A stretch of 64,000 bases of DNA from Bacillus methanolicus PB1 (GTDB taxonomy: Bacteria > Bacillota > Bacilli > Bacillales > Cytobacillaceae): the NCBI RefSeq assembly GCF_000262755.1, contig NZ_AFEU01000003.1, positions 372,001 to 436,000 of the forward strand, in the 5' to 3' direction. The position numbers and the translations under genes were made by a program. Below are positions 7,517-16,571 of the stretch, one piece after another (position 1 is the stretch's first letter; every line of letters begins with the position of its first letter). Below the pieces are notes generated by a model. It saw only the letters and a program-made list of their open reading frames with translations. It was not told the DNA's origin and ran no database searches.

Positions 7517-8668
7517 CTACCTCCTTCCAAACCCTGTTTGCATTTTCCGGTTAAAAATCCACTTCATCATAGGCGGAGTGACAATAGTTGTCACGAGTAT
7601 CACGGCAACAATTACTGTAAACATATCTTGACTCAATAGCTTCGTTTCTAAACCAATGGCGGCGATAATTAATGCTACTTCACCACGGGACACCATTGCC
7701 GCCCCTATCCCGAATGAGCTATTCCATGAGAATCCAGCTGCTTTTGCACCTATTGATGCACCGATTAACTTAGTTAGAACAGCTAATATACTTAATAAAA
7801 CGATAAGCCCTAATTTTTCAGCAATACCAGAAAACTGAGCAGTAATCCCAATAAATGTAAAGAATACAGGAACAAAAATGGAATAACTAATGGTTTCAAT
7901 TTTTTCGAACACTTCTTGTTTGAAATCAGTTAAACTTATCGCAACTCCTGCTATATAAGCTCCGATAATCGCGGCAACACCTGTGTATTCTGCAAAGAAC
8001 GCATAAACAAAACAGATAATTAAAGCTGACGAAATGACAGTTTCCGTAACTTTTATCGATGCAAACTTTTTCAAAAACCAAGGAACTAATTTCCATCCAA
8101 TAAGGATAGCTCCCGCGAAAAAAAACAATTTCTTTAATACAACCGTGCCTAAATTGACATCTTCGCCGGCAAGACTCATTAAAAACGCCAATGCAATAAT
8201 AACTAATATATCATCAATAACGGCTGCTCCCAAAATGGCTGCCCCTTCACGAGATTTTAAAAGATTCATCTCTTTAAGTGCTTGAACAGAGATGCTTACA
8301 CTGGTAGCTGAAAGCAATAAACCCAAAAACCAAGATTGGACAGGTGTAAGATTTAGTATCATTCCGGACAAAAATCCTGAAACAAGCGGAACAATTATCC
8401 CGCCAACACCAACAAAGGCGGAAGCTTTTCCAGTTCGTTTAAACTCATCAATATCCGTTTCTAATCCCGCAATAAACATAAGCAATATCACACCAATTTG
8501 ACTAAACTGTGCTAGTGTATCTGTATTCGTCACTAATCCTAAAACAGAAGGTCCGAGTATTATTCCAATCAGAAGTTTCCCAAGAACGGAAGGCTGCCCT
8601 AATCTTACGCTTACGTCCCCGGCAATTTTGGATGCAAATAAAATAATCGCTAATTGAAGTATGAACAT
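7517..8668 (-). CDS. CPA2-type cation:proton antiporter
   Basis: 383-residue polytopic membrane protein, about 12 to 13 helices, of the monovalent cation:proton antiporter-2 family (KefB/GerN/NapA type). Visible signatures: GQPSVLGKLLIGIILGPSVLG near the N-terminus, the helix LLMFIAGLETDIDEF, and GAAVIDDILVI carrying the conserved Asp-Asp pair that binds the ions (about 147-157). It lacks the C-terminal TrkA-N regulatory domain of KefB/C, so it resembles GerN/NapA. Role: exchange of Na+ or K+ for H+ in the cytoplasmic membrane. Start has AAAGGCGG upstream. Single gene between two terminators. Confidence 0.82.
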   Translation of the reverse strand: MFILQLAIILFASKIAGDVSVRLGQPSVLGKLLIGIILGPSVLGLVTNTDTLAQFSQIGVILLMFIAGLETDIDEFKRTGKASAFVGVGGIIVPLVSGFLSGMILNLTPVQSWFLGLLLSATSVSISVQALKEMNLLKSREGAAILGAAVIDDILVIIALAFLMSLAGEDVNLGTVVLKKLFFFAGAILIGWKLVPWFLKKFASIKVTETVISSALIICFVYAFFAEYTGVAAIIGAYIAGVAISLTDFKQEVFEKIETISYSIFVPVFFTFIGITAQFSGIAEKLGLIVLLSILAVLTKLIGASIGAKAAGFSWNSSFGIGAAMVSRGEVALIIAAIGLETKLLSQDMFTVIVAVILVTTIVTPPMMKWIFNRKMQTGFGRR

Positions 8669-8712
8669 CTAAAAACCGCCTTTCTTTATTTCTAAAACTA
8701 AAAAATACAAAA

Positions 8713-8758
8713 GGAGCCTGTCAACAATAGACATAGCTATCCCTTGTTGACAGGCTCC
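8713..8758 (-). terminator. Terminator of the first csoR
   Basis: Perfect 15-bp stem GGAGCCTGTCAACAA (8713-8727) with its complement at 8744-8758, 16-nt loop, followed on the minus strand by CTTTTGTATTTTT. A related hairpin (GAGCCTGTCAC) terminates amtB at 20615-20657. Confidence 0.8.
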
Positions 8759-8854
8759 ACCAATTAATCTCAATATTTTGTTTGTCGATAAAATTAAATT
8801 TTTTACAATTAAAACAGGTTTTGTTGCTTTAATTTGATTAAGAGTCACTTCATC

Positions 8855-9196
8855 TTATTTTTTCAATAACTTTTGAATCGTGACAAGGACTTCATCTAAA
8901 ACTTCCATGTCACCTTCTTGAATTCTTTCCAAAACGCAGTTTTTTAAATGGCCTTCCAGAAGAATTTTTGCCACGCTGTTTAAAGCTGATTGAGTTGCTG
9001 AAATTTGTGTAATCACATCGTCGCAATACGTATCTCTTTCAATTAACCCTTTAATTCCGCGGATTTGTCCTTCAATCCGATTTAAGCGGATAATGAGATT
9101 TTTCTTCACTTTATCGGAATGATGGCTTTTTCTGTTACTTGTAACGGTCAAGCAGGACTCATCTTGCAAGGAATCATTTTCTAATTCAAAAACCAT
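8855..9196 (-). CDS. csoR: CsoR-family copper-sensing repressor, solitary copy
   Basis: 113 residues, all-helical CsoR/RcnR fold. The Cu(I) site C-H-C is present: Cys in DTYCDDV (about 58) and His plus Cys in EGHLKNCV (about 83 and 87). It also has the conserved RLNRIEGQIRGIKG helix. CsoR represses copper efflux genes and releases DNA on Cu(I) binding. The copy at 16794-17138 is nearly identical over the whole core. This one stands alone between an antiporter and qox, with an imperfect box (ATATCCCTGTACAGTAC, about 9226-9242) upstream, so it may autoregulate. Start at 9196 follows AAGGAGGGAATCTGA. Confidence 0.88.
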   Translation of the reverse strand: MVFELENDSLQDESCLTVTSNRKSHHSDKVKKNLIIRLNRIEGQIRGIKGLIERDTYCDDVITQISATQSALNSVAKILLEGHLKNCVLERIQEGDMEVLDEVLVTIQKLLKK

Positions 9197-9240
9197 TCAG
9201 ATTCCCTCCTTCCTTTAACTTTATCATATCCCTGTACAGT

Positions 9241-9550
9241 ACGCAAAGAGAAAGGTGATAAAGTTCTCAAACGATTATTGGAAATAACTTGATATTAATA
9301 TAACTCGATTATTTCAATTTCCTGGAATTTAAACTTGTGTAATTCGTAACAAACTTTTCACAATTTTACACCAATAGATATGTTAATATCATTTATACAT
9401 TAATAATAGTAAAAATAATTACTATCTATTTATGTCGAGATGTGAAGAAATGAACTAAATCGACTTTTATTTTTGTCAGATTTGTGAATTTTTGAGCAAT
9501 ATTTTGTGACATTTGTTCGTTTCTTCGTTTCATTCGAAAGGAGATGCAAA
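9241..9550 (+). promoter_or_regulatory. Upstream region of the qox operon
   Basis: About 300 AT-rich bases. Several TTCACAA/TTGTGAA-like half-sites are visible (around 9356-9362, 9481-9488 and 9502-9508), the kind of half-site used by the redox repressor Rex. Around 9397-9430 there is a weak dyad (AATAATAGTAAAAATAATTACT). I cannot choose a definite promoter. Redox control would fit a terminal oxidase, but this is inference. Confidence 0.35.
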
Positions 9551-10567
9551 ATGAAGTCAAAGAGAGGATTTTTAGTTTCGTTCATTACCATTCTGTTTCT
9601 CCTGCTTTTAAGCGGATGTGAAACAAATATGGTAGTTTTTGAACCTCAAGGACCGGCAGCGAGAAGCATAACCGAGCTCATAAACTGGTCGCTCATTCTT
9701 ATGGCGCTTGTCATTGTCGTGGTATTTGGCCTGTTTGGCTGGATTGTTTGGAAATACCGCGAAAGACCGGAAAACAAAGATTATGAACCTCCGGAAGAAC
9801 ATGGCAGCACCGTTTTGGAGATTATTTGGACTGCCATACCGATTTTGATTGTGATTGCCTTAACGATTCCTACCGTGAAAACGCTTTATCAATTAGAAGA
9901 GATTCCAAAAGGATATGAAAAAAAAGATCCGATCACCATTCATGTGACTTCGGCAGATTGGAAATGGATCTTCAGCTATCCTGAACAAGGTATTGAAACA
10001 GTCAATTACGTAAATATCCCTGAAGATACACCTGTTCAATTCAAGCTTACTTCTGCAGGGACTATGCAGTCCTTCTGGGTTCCGGCTTTATCAGGACAAA
10101 AATATACAATGAATAAAATGGAAACAGAATTGTACATTGTTGCCGATAATCCTGGATCTTACTTGGGACGCAACTCAAACTTTAACGGTAAAGGTTTTGC
10201 GGAAATGGAGTTTGAAGTCCAGGCCCAAACGAAAGAAGAATTTGACAAATGGGTAAAAGATGTAAAAGAGAAAGCACCTAAGCTGACCAAAGCAAAATAC
10301 GAAAAATTGCTTGAGCCAACTCATCTCGGACGCTTAACTTACTCCAATACGCACCTTGGATGGGTAAACCATGCTGACCCGAACTCAAAAACGTACACAA
10401 ACCCTGAACTTTACAGAGGCCATGGTTATCAAGGGAAAACGTTTGAAGATCCTGAGAACTCAGGAAATCACCATATGAATCAATCTCACCTTGAAGCCAG
10501 CGATATGAATCATCACGATCTTACCGTAGACAAAGAAACTCACGGAGGTGGACATAGTGGGCATTAA
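9551..10567 (+). CDS. qoxA: Cytochrome aa3-600 menaquinol oxidase subunit II
   Basis: 338-residue lipoprotein. A signal peptide with lipobox LLSGC ends at about residue 18. Two transmembrane helices follow (about 35-60 and 80-105), then a cupredoxin-like extracellular domain. There is no CuA motif (no CxxxCxxxH), as expected for a quinol rather than cytochrome c oxidase. The C-terminal tail is His-rich (HHMNQSH... HGGGHSGH), unusual and possibly metal-binding. ATG at 9551 follows AAAGGAGATGCAAA and gives a proper signal peptide; a longer reading from 9506 has no ribosome site. First gene of qoxABCD; its 3' end overlaps the qoxB start. Confidence 0.92.
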   Translation: MKSKRGFLVSFITILFLLLLSGCETNMVVFEPQGPAARSITELINWSLILMALVIVVVFGLFGWIVWKYRERPENKDYEPPEEHGSTVLEIIWTAIPILIVIALTIPTVKTLYQLEEIPKGYEKKDPITIHVTSADWKWIFSYPEQGIETVNYVNIPEDTPVQFKLTSAGTMQSFWVPALSGQKYTMNKMETELYIVADNPGSYLGRNSNFNGKGFAEMEFEVQAQTKEEFDKWVKDVKEKAPKLTKAKYEKLLEPTHLGRLTYSNTHLGWVNHADPNSKTYTNPELYRGHGYQGKTFEDPENSGNHHMNQSHLEASDMNHHDLTVDKETHGGGHSGH

Positions 10568-12533
10568 ATGGAATGAAATCTTAATTACCGGGGATCCGTT
10601 AATTGTTGGTTCACAAATCGCGATTGTCTTGACAATGGTTGGAATTATCGCAGCACTCACTTATTTTAAGAAGTGGAAATGGCTTTGGACAGAATGGCTT
10701 ACTACGGTTGACCATAAAAATATCGGAATTATGTACATTCTTTCCGGTGTATTAATGTTTTTCCGAGGTTTAGTCGACGGTCTTTTGATGAAAGCCCAAA
10801 CAGCACAGCCTGAAATGGGATTTTTAGATGCCCAACATTATAATGAAGTTTTTACAACCCACGGCGTCATTATGATCCTTTTCATGGCGATGCCGCTTCT
10901 TATCGGTTTGATGAACGTAGTTGTGCCGCTGCAAATCGGGGCAAGGGACGTTGCTTTCCCGCAGTTAAACGCACTGAGCTTTTGGCTCTTCTTCAGCGGA
11001 GCCATGCTGTTTAATATTTCGTTTGTTATTGGCGGTTCACCTGATGCCGGGTGGACAGCTTACTTCCCTCTTTCCGGGAAAGAATTCAGTCCTGGCATCG
11101 GGAACAACTATTATGCGGTTGCCCTGCAGATTGCCGGAATTGGTACATTGATGACAGGCATCAACTTTATCGTGACAATCTTGAAAATGCGGGCTAAAGG
11201 CATGACATTGATGAAAATGCCGATGTTTACATGGACGGTATTTATTACTTCCATTATTATTGTAGCGTCATTCCCGATGTTTACGGTTGCTCTTGCATTA
11301 ATGACATTTGACCGTATTTTCGGAACACATTTCTTTACATTAGCAGGCGGCGGTCTTGACATGCTTTGGGCAAACTTGTTCTGGTTATGGGCACACCCGG
11401 AAGTGTATATCGTGGTTCTTCCAGCCTTTGGCATGTTCTCAGAGGTTATTGCAACTTTTTCAAGAAAAAGTCTTTACGGTTATAAATCGATGGTTTTCTC
11501 AATTGTTGCAATTTCAGTATTAAGTATGCTCGTCTGGGTGCACCACTTCTACACAATGGGCTCCGGACCGGCTGTTAACTCTGTTTTCTCGATTACAACG
11601 ATGCTTATTGCCGTTCCGACCGGTGTTAAGATGTTTAACTGGCTATTTACGATGCGCAAAGGTCGAATTAAATTTACAACCGCTATGCTGTGGGCACTGG
11701 CGTTCGTTCCATGCTTCGTCATCGGCGGTGTGACAGGGGTTATGCTTGGTATGGCTGCGGCTGACTTCCAGTATCATAATACTCTGTTCCTTGTAGCACA
11801 CTTCCATTACGTGCTAATACCAGGTGTTGTCTTTGCCGTCTTTGCAGGGCTTTATTACTGGTGGCCAAAAATGTTCGGCCATATGCTGAATGAAAAAATC
11901 GGCAAGGTTCACTTTTGGCTGTTTACAATCGGTTTTAATGTTACGTTCATGCCGATGTTCTTCCTTGGATTAAAAGGAGCGGTTCGCCGTGCCTATACGT
12001 ACTCGGCAGAATCAGGCTTTACACCGCTTTTCGTTGTTTCGGCAATCGGAGCCGTCATTTTAGCGGCCGGTTTCATTGCTTTTTGTTACAACATTTACTG
12101 GAGTGCAAGGTACGCTGACAGGAATGTGTCCCACGATCCTTGGGATGCAAGAACACTAGAATGGATGACAGCTTCACCGGTGCAGCACTATAACTTTGCA
12201 AAAATCCCTGAAGTTCATTCACTTGATGCGTTCTGGCACATGAAGAAAAATAATATAGACTTAACATTGAATGAGGATGAATTAGAAGAGATTCATATGC
12301 CAAGCAACTCATGGATTCCTTTTTACATGGGAGTCGTATTTGGCGTTGCCGGTTTCTTCCTTGTATTCGAATGGACAATTGCAGCGGCTGTTGCAACAAT
12401 CGGAATTCTTGCCGGTCTTGTTTTCCGTTCCTTTGACTATGATGATGGCTATCATGTTCATATTGATGAAATTATTAAAACTGAACGTTCTTGGAGAAAC
12501 ACTGATAAAGGGGTGAAAAATCATGTCGGCTAA
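10557..12533 (+). CDS. qoxB: Cytochrome aa3-600 menaquinol oxidase subunit I
   Basis: 658-residue catalytic subunit with about 15 helices. It contains the haem-copper oxidase core: TTVDHKNIGIMY, FTTHGVIMI (low-spin haem His), WAHPEVYIVVLP (CuB His and cross-linked Tyr), VWVHHFYTMG (CuB His pair) and HFHYVL (haem a3 and low-spin haem His). It oxidises menaquinol, reduces O2 to water and pumps protons. GTG at 10557 is preferred over GTG at 10548: GGAGGTG lies 6 nt ahead of it and the N-terminus GIKWNEILITGDPL then matches known QoxB. Overlaps qoxA by 11 nt, suggesting coupled translation. Confidence 0.94.
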   Translation: MGIKWNEILITGDPLIVGSQIAIVLTMVGIIAALTYFKKWKWLWTEWLTTVDHKNIGIMYILSGVLMFFRGLVDGLLMKAQTAQPEMGFLDAQHYNEVFTTHGVIMILFMAMPLLIGLMNVVVPLQIGARDVAFPQLNALSFWLFFSGAMLFNISFVIGGSPDAGWTAYFPLSGKEFSPGIGNNYYAVALQIAGIGTLMTGINFIVTILKMRAKGMTLMKMPMFTWTVFITSIIIVASFPMFTVALALMTFDRIFGTHFFTLAGGGLDMLWANLFWLWAHPEVYIVVLPAFGMFSEVIATFSRKSLYGYKSMVFSIVAISVLSMLVWVHHFYTMGSGPAVNSVFSITTMLIAVPTGVKMFNWLFTMRKGRIKFTTAMLWALAFVPCFVIGGVTGVMLGMAAADFQYHNTLFLVAHFHYVLIPGVVFAVFAGLYYWWPKMFGHMLNEKIGKVHFWLFTIGFNVTFMPMFFLGLKGAVRRAYTYSAESGFTPLFVVSAIGAVILAAGFIAFCYNIYWSARYADRNVSHDPWDARTLEWMTASPVQHYNFAKIPEVHSLDAFWHMKKNNIDLTLNEDELEEIHMPSNSWIPFYMGVVFGVAGFFLVFEWTIAAAVATIGILAGLVFRSFDYDDGYHVHIDEIIKTERSWRNTDKGVKNHVG

Positions 12534-13128
12534 AGTGGATTCATCCTTGACTCTAGAATATCAAACAGAACAAAACAGAATGAACATTTTAGGCTTCTGG
12601 ATTTTCCTTGGTGCGGAGATCGTCCTGTTTGCGACGCTGTTCGCTACTTATGGAGTCCTTGACACTCGGTACGCCGGCGGACCGACTCCTCATGATATTT
12701 TCAAGATCAAAGATGTCATGGTGGAGACCATTCTTCTTTTAACAAGCAGCTTTACGTGCGGAATTACGATCTATGAAATGCGCCGAAACAATCTAAAAGG
12801 ATTGTTAACATGGCTGATTCTAACCTTGCTTCTCGGTGCAGGCTTTATATTCATGGAAGCAACAGAGTTTATTCATTACGTCCATGAAGGTGCAACGATG
12901 CAGACAAGTGCTTTCTTATCAAGCTTTTTCGTATTGCTTGGCACGCACGGATTGCACGTCAGCATGGGGATCGGCTGGGCTGTATTGATTATCATCCAGC
13001 TCCTGAAACGCGGCTTGACTCCGGTAACAGCCCGGAAAACATTTATTATCGGTCTATACTGGCATTTTCTTGATGTTGTTTGGATCTTCATTTTCACATT
13101 TGTTTATTTAGCAGGGATGGTGTCGTAA
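12523..13128 (+). CDS. qoxC: Cytochrome aa3-600 menaquinol oxidase subunit III
   Basis: 201 residues, five hydrophobic helices, no cofactor ligands, as in other subunit III proteins. Recognisable segments are LGFWIFLGAEIVLFATLF near the N-terminus, SFFVLLGTHGLHVSMGIGW in the middle and GLYWHFLDVVWIFIFTFVYL at the end. It stabilises subunit I and the proton path. Start at 12523 follows AAAGGGGTGAAAAATC and overlaps the 3' end of qoxB by 11 nt. Confidence 0.93.
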   Translation: MSAKVDSSLTLEYQTEQNRMNILGFWIFLGAEIVLFATLFATYGVLDTRYAGGPTPHDIFKIKDVMVETILLLTSSFTCGITIYEMRRNNLKGLLTWLILTLLLGAGFIFMEATEFIHYVHEGATMQTSAFLSSFFVLLGTHGLHVSMGIGWAVLIIIQLLKRGLTPVTARKTFIIGLYWHFLDVVWIFIFTFVYLAGMVS

Positions 13129-13129
13129 T

Positions 13130-13435
13130 ATGGCTAAGAAATCAAAAGGCTTTCCAGTCAGTCATGTCGTTGGGTTCATATTGTCACTCGTGTTGACGTT
13201 TACTGCTGCCGGTGTTGCTCTTAAAACGTCCTTGCCATTGAAGACGATAATTTGGATTATTGGATCTCTTGCAATTGTTCAAGCCGTTCTTCAATTGTAT
13301 ATGTTCATGCATATGAACGAAGGCGAAGACGCCAAAGCGCAAACGATCAATATTATTTACGCATTTTTTATTGCGGTTGTAACAGTTGCAGGCTCCATTT
13401 GGGTAATGTCTTCCGGACATATGTATCATATGTAA
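13130..13435 (+). CDS. qoxD: Cytochrome aa3-600 menaquinol oxidase subunit IV
   Basis: 101 residues with three hydrophobic helices; contains FPVSHVVGFILSLVLTF and VLQLYMFMHMNEGED, typical of subunit IV (CtaF/QoxD/CyoD). It is an accessory assembly/stability subunit. Starts one base after the qoxC stop and is followed by the operon terminator. Confidence 0.9.
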   Translation: MAKKSKGFPVSHVVGFILSLVLTFTAAGVALKTSLPLKTIIWIIGSLAIVQAVLQLYMFMHMNEGEDAKAQTINIIYAFFIAVVTVAGSIWVMSSGHMYHM

Positions 13436-13458
13436 TAGATGGCCTGCTCCATCTCAAA

Positions 13459-13495
13459 CAAAAGGCGGTTCACCCTTGCGGTGGCCGCCTTTTGT
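13459..13495 (+). terminator. qox operon terminator
   Basis: Stem ACAAAAGGCGG (13459-13469) with CCGCCTTTTGT (13485-13495), with the loop containing a second GC-rich pairing. T-rich sequence follows. It can also serve the small gene ending at 13495 on the other strand. Confidence 0.75.
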
Positions 13496-13695
13496 TATTG
13501 TTTTGCACTCCGTATTAGCTTTAAATGCGGCTTTTTTGCCTCTTTGCGAAAAATCTTATATAACATCAAATTAAAAAATGCTAAGCATAACAATAAAATT
13601 GTATGTTGGTACTCTTGCATCTGAATGCTTAAGAAACCGTTTTCAAAACAAAATATAGCAATCAGCAAGTACATATATGGAAGAAACTTGATCAT
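13495..13695 (-). CDS. Small membrane protein of unknown function
   Basis: 66 residues. Two hydrophobic helices (about 3-18 and 32-48) separated by a short polar loop, with a basic C-terminal tail (KIFRKEAKKPHLK). A strong ribosome binding site GGAGAGGAG lies 6 nt before the ATG, which is the main argument that it is real. I do not recognise a family. It faces the qox operon tail to tail. Confidence 0.5.
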   Translation of the reverse strand: MIKFLPYMYLLIAIFCFENGFLSIQMQEYQHTILLLCLAFFNLMLYKIFRKEAKKPHLKLIRSAKQ

Positions 13696-13969
13696 TTTTC
13701 TCTCCTCTCCTACTTTTGTTCGTACCTTTATTATAACTATATTTTTTCTAAATTAACAGAATTTATTCACAAAATGTTCACAAATTGCCTGCTTTCATTA
13801 TCTATCGATAATTATGTAAATAAAACGGCGAATGGTAATGAGTGGATTGTTGAAGAGGTCACTGTAACAAAGTGGATTTTGGTTCAAAATAATTATCGTA
13901 AATACCTGTTTTAACAAGGAAGACTTCTGTCTTTATGTTAAAAACGTAAGTAATTATTACTAAAAACGA
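13696..13969. other. Intergenic region between the small membrane gene and the copA terminator
   Basis: AT-rich. On its complementary strand two TTGTGAA half-sites in direct order occur (13767-13785). A short plus-strand open stretch (about 13830-13910) has no start or ribosome site. No gene is supported. Confidence 0.4.
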
Positions 13970-13995
13970 GTAAAACCTGCCCAAAAACGGACAGG
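13970..13995 (-). terminator. copA terminator
   Basis: Stem 13976-13982 with 13989-13995 (seven pairs with one G-U), loop of 6, followed on the minus strand by TTTTAC. A second possible pairing AAAACCT/AGGTTTT (13972-13978 with 14007-14013) flanks it. It is about 90 bases after the copA stop. Confidence 0.5.
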
Positions 13996-14081
13996 CGGTC
14001 ATGATGAGGTTTTTTTGTGATTTCATTTTATCTAATTTGTGTTTATGTCTGTATTAGATTATAAGAATTTCCTACCTCTTT

Positions 14082-16496
14082 CTACAATCTGACCTTTTGC
14101 AAACGGAGTGAGTTAAGCACTACGGACACGGAGCTGAACGCCATTGCAGCCCCTGCAAGCCACGGTGCCAAGAAACCGATTGCGGCAACCGGGATTCCGA
14201 GCGAGTTATAGGCTAAAGCCCAGAATAGGTTTTGCTTAATATTCTGAATCGTTTTCTTGCTCATAAAGATTGAATCAGCAATGCTGTTCAGGTCACCTCG
14301 GATCAGTGTGATGTCAGCTGCTTCCATCGCGACATCCGTTCCTGTTCCGATTGCCATCCCGATGTCCGCAACGGCCAGTGCAGGTGCGTCGTTAATACCA
14401 TCCCCTACCATTGCTACTTTTTTGCCCTGCATCTGAAGTTTCTTCACTTCTTCCGCTTTACCTTCCGGAAGTACTTCCCCAATTACATTTTCAATCCCTG
14501 CCTGTTTAGCAATGGCACGGGCTGTCTGCTCGTTATCGCCAGTAATCATAATGACTTCAAGTCCCATCTCTTTCAAACGCTTAACAGCTTCAGTTGAAGT
14601 TTCTTTAATTGTGTCCGCTACCGCAACAATACCGGCAAATGTTCCATTAATCGCCGCAAGCATGGCTGTCTTACCTTGTTTTTCAAGACTGTCCATTTGA
14701 TTCATTGCATATTCAATTTCCACATTGTATTTATTCATCAAACGACGAGTACCAATCAGGACTTCTTTCCCATCAACCTTTGCTTTTATCCCGTAGCCGG
14801 GGATTGCTTCGAACTCCTCAGCATTCTTAAGATTTATATTCTTTTCATTAATCCCTTCTACGATCGCTTGAGCAAGCGGGTGTTCAGATTGCTTCTCGGC
14901 AGAACCGACAAGCGTTAAAAATTCCGCTTCGTCCATTTCTGTTATCACATCCGTCAAAACAGGGGCACCGTTTGTGATCGTACCCGTTTTGTCTAACACG
15001 ACGGTATCGATCCTGTGCGTCATTTCAAGGTGCTCTCCGCCTTTAAAAAGAATGCCATATTCAGCTGCACGACCCGAGCCCGCCATAATGGAGGTAGGTG
15101 TTGCAAGTCCCAGCGCACAAGGGCAAGCAATGACTAGAACAGCGATTAATTTTTCTAATGCTTCTGGAAAATCCCCGGGTGCAACCCATAAATACCAGAT
15201 AAAAAACGTAACAACCGCAATTCCGACAACAATCGGTACAAAAACGCCGGAAATCGAGTCGGCCAAACGTTGAATTGGCGCTTTTGAGCCTTGAGCTTCT
15301 TCAACTACTTTAATGATTTGAGCAAGAGCCGTATCCTTTCCGACTTTTGTTGCTTTTATTTTAATAAAACCATTTTTGTTGATAGTGGCTCCGATTACCG
15401 TATCGCCTACTGTTTTATCAACAGGGACGCTTTCTCCCGTAATCATCGATTCGTCAAGTGCGGTGCGTCCCTCCAAAATTTCACCGTCAACCGGAACTTT
15501 CTCACCCGGTTTAACTAACAAAATATCACCGACAACGACTTCTTCAAGCGGAATTTCTTTTTCCTCTCCATCACGCAATACGGTTGCCGTTTTGGCCTGC
15601 AAGCCCATGAGCTTCTTGATTGCTTCTGAAGATCGTCCTTTTGCCTTCGCTTCAAACAATTTTCCAAGAATGATTAACGTAATTAAGATGGCACTTGTTT
15701 CAAAATACAGTCCGACTGAATGAGTATTATTAACAATCGTCTGAATGGCTAAGAATACACTGTAAAAATAAGCGGCAGACGTACCGAGTGCGACCAGTAC
15801 ATCCATATTGGCACTTTTGTTTCGAAGCGCTTTATATGCACCGACATAAAACTGTTTTCCGATAAAAAACTGAACAGGTGTTGCCAGTGCCATTTGTACC
15901 CAGGGATTCATAAAGCTTTCAGGGACGTAAATAAACGATGTAAAGCTGAAATGTCCAACCATAGACCAAAGAAGCGGGAGCGATAATATCATAGAAAATA
16001 TGAACTTTCCTTGTTGAGTTTTGATTTCTTTCAAACGATAATCGACTGCTTCTTTATCATTATCTTCACTTTTCACACTTGCACCATAACCAAGTTTTTC
16101 CACCCTTTGAATCATATCTTTAGGCGAAACAATGGATGGATTATATTCAACCGCTGCTTTTTCAAGAGCAAGGTTAACAGTGGCATTGATAACCCCTTCC
16201 ATCTTATTTAGCCCTTTTTCAATCCTTGTAGCACAAGCGGCACATGTCATTCCTGTAAGGATCAATTCCGCTTTGTCAGTTACAATATCATAGCCAAGAT
16301 CTCTTACTTTTTTCTGAATATCAGCCGGTCCCATTACGGAAGGATTAAACTTTACGGTGGCTTTTTCAAGAGCCAAATTCACATTGGCATCCTGTACGCC
16401 TTCCATTTTCTTTAAACCTTTTTCAATTCGGGTAGCGCAGGCTGCACAAGTCATACCGGTTATTTGAAATTGGCTTTCTAACACTTTTTCACTCAT
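14082..16496 (-). CDS. copA: Cu(I)-translocating P1B-type ATPase
   Basis: 804 residues, the usual size. Two N-terminal HMA domains each carry GMTCAACATRIEKGL (about 14-28 and 82-96). Eight transmembrane helices include the CPC metal site in VIACPCALGLATPT. The catalytic Asp lies in DKTGTIT, and the hinge is MVGDGINDAPAL. It exports Cu(I) from the cytoplasm at the cost of ATP. ATG at 16496 (MSEKVLESQ) follows GAGGTG and is preferred over a longer reading from 16568, which would cross the CsoR box. It lies downstream of csoR and copZ but has its own CsoR box and a weak terminator in front, so it can be transcribed separately. Confidence 0.95.
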   Translation of the reverse strand: MSEKVLESQFQITGMTCAACATRIEKGLKKMEGVQDANVNLALEKATVKFNPSVMGPADIQKKVRDLGYDIVTDKAELILTGMTCAACATRIEKGLNKMEGVINATVNLALEKAAVEYNPSIVSPKDMIQRVEKLGYGASVKSEDNDKEAVDYRLKEIKTQQGKFIFSMILSLPLLWSMVGHFSFTSFIYVPESFMNPWVQMALATPVQFFIGKQFYVGAYKALRNKSANMDVLVALGTSAAYFYSVFLAIQTIVNNTHSVGLYFETSAILITLIILGKLFEAKAKGRSSEAIKKLMGLQAKTATVLRDGEEKEIPLEEVVVGDILLVKPGEKVPVDGEILEGRTALDESMITGESVPVDKTVGDTVIGATINKNGFIKIKATKVGKDTALAQIIKVVEEAQGSKAPIQRLADSISGVFVPIVVGIAVVTFFIWYLWVAPGDFPEALEKLIAVLVIACPCALGLATPTSIMAGSGRAAEYGILFKGGEHLEMTHRIDTVVLDKTGTITNGAPVLTDVITEMDEAEFLTLVGSAEKQSEHPLAQAIVEGINEKNINLKNAEEFEAIPGYGIKAKVDGKEVLIGTRRLMNKYNVEIEYAMNQMDSLEKQGKTAMLAAINGTFAGIVAVADTIKETSTEAVKRLKEMGLEVIMITGDNEQTARAIAKQAGIENVIGEVLPEGKAEEVKKLQMQGKKVAMVGDGINDAPALAVADIGMAIGTGTDVAMEAADITLIRGDLNSIADSIFMSKKTIQNIKQNLFWALAYNSLGIPVAAIGFLAPWLAGAAMAFSSVSVVLNSLRLQKVRL

Positions 16497-16509
16497 CGCC
16501 AAACACCTC

Positions 16510-16526
16510 ATACCTATATAGGGTAT
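16510..16526 (-). promoter_or_regulatory. CsoR-type operator in front of copA
   Basis: Pseudo-palindrome ATACCTATATAGGGTAT, of the form ATACCn7GGTAT seen in Bacillus CsoR operators. It is 14 bases upstream of the copA start, between copZ and copA, where a repressor would block a copA promoter. Confidence 0.6.
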
Positions 16527-16530
16527 ATTT

Positions 16531-16564
16531 TTTAAAAAAGAGAGCGTGCTGCACTGCCGGCACG
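16531..16564 (-). terminator. Weak hairpin between copZ and copA
   Basis: Five-pair stem CGTGC (16545-16549) with GCACG (16560-16564), followed on the minus strand by CTCTCTTTTTTAAA. It may reduce read-through from csoR-copZ into copA. Confidence 0.4.
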
Positions 16565-16571
16565 TCACTAG

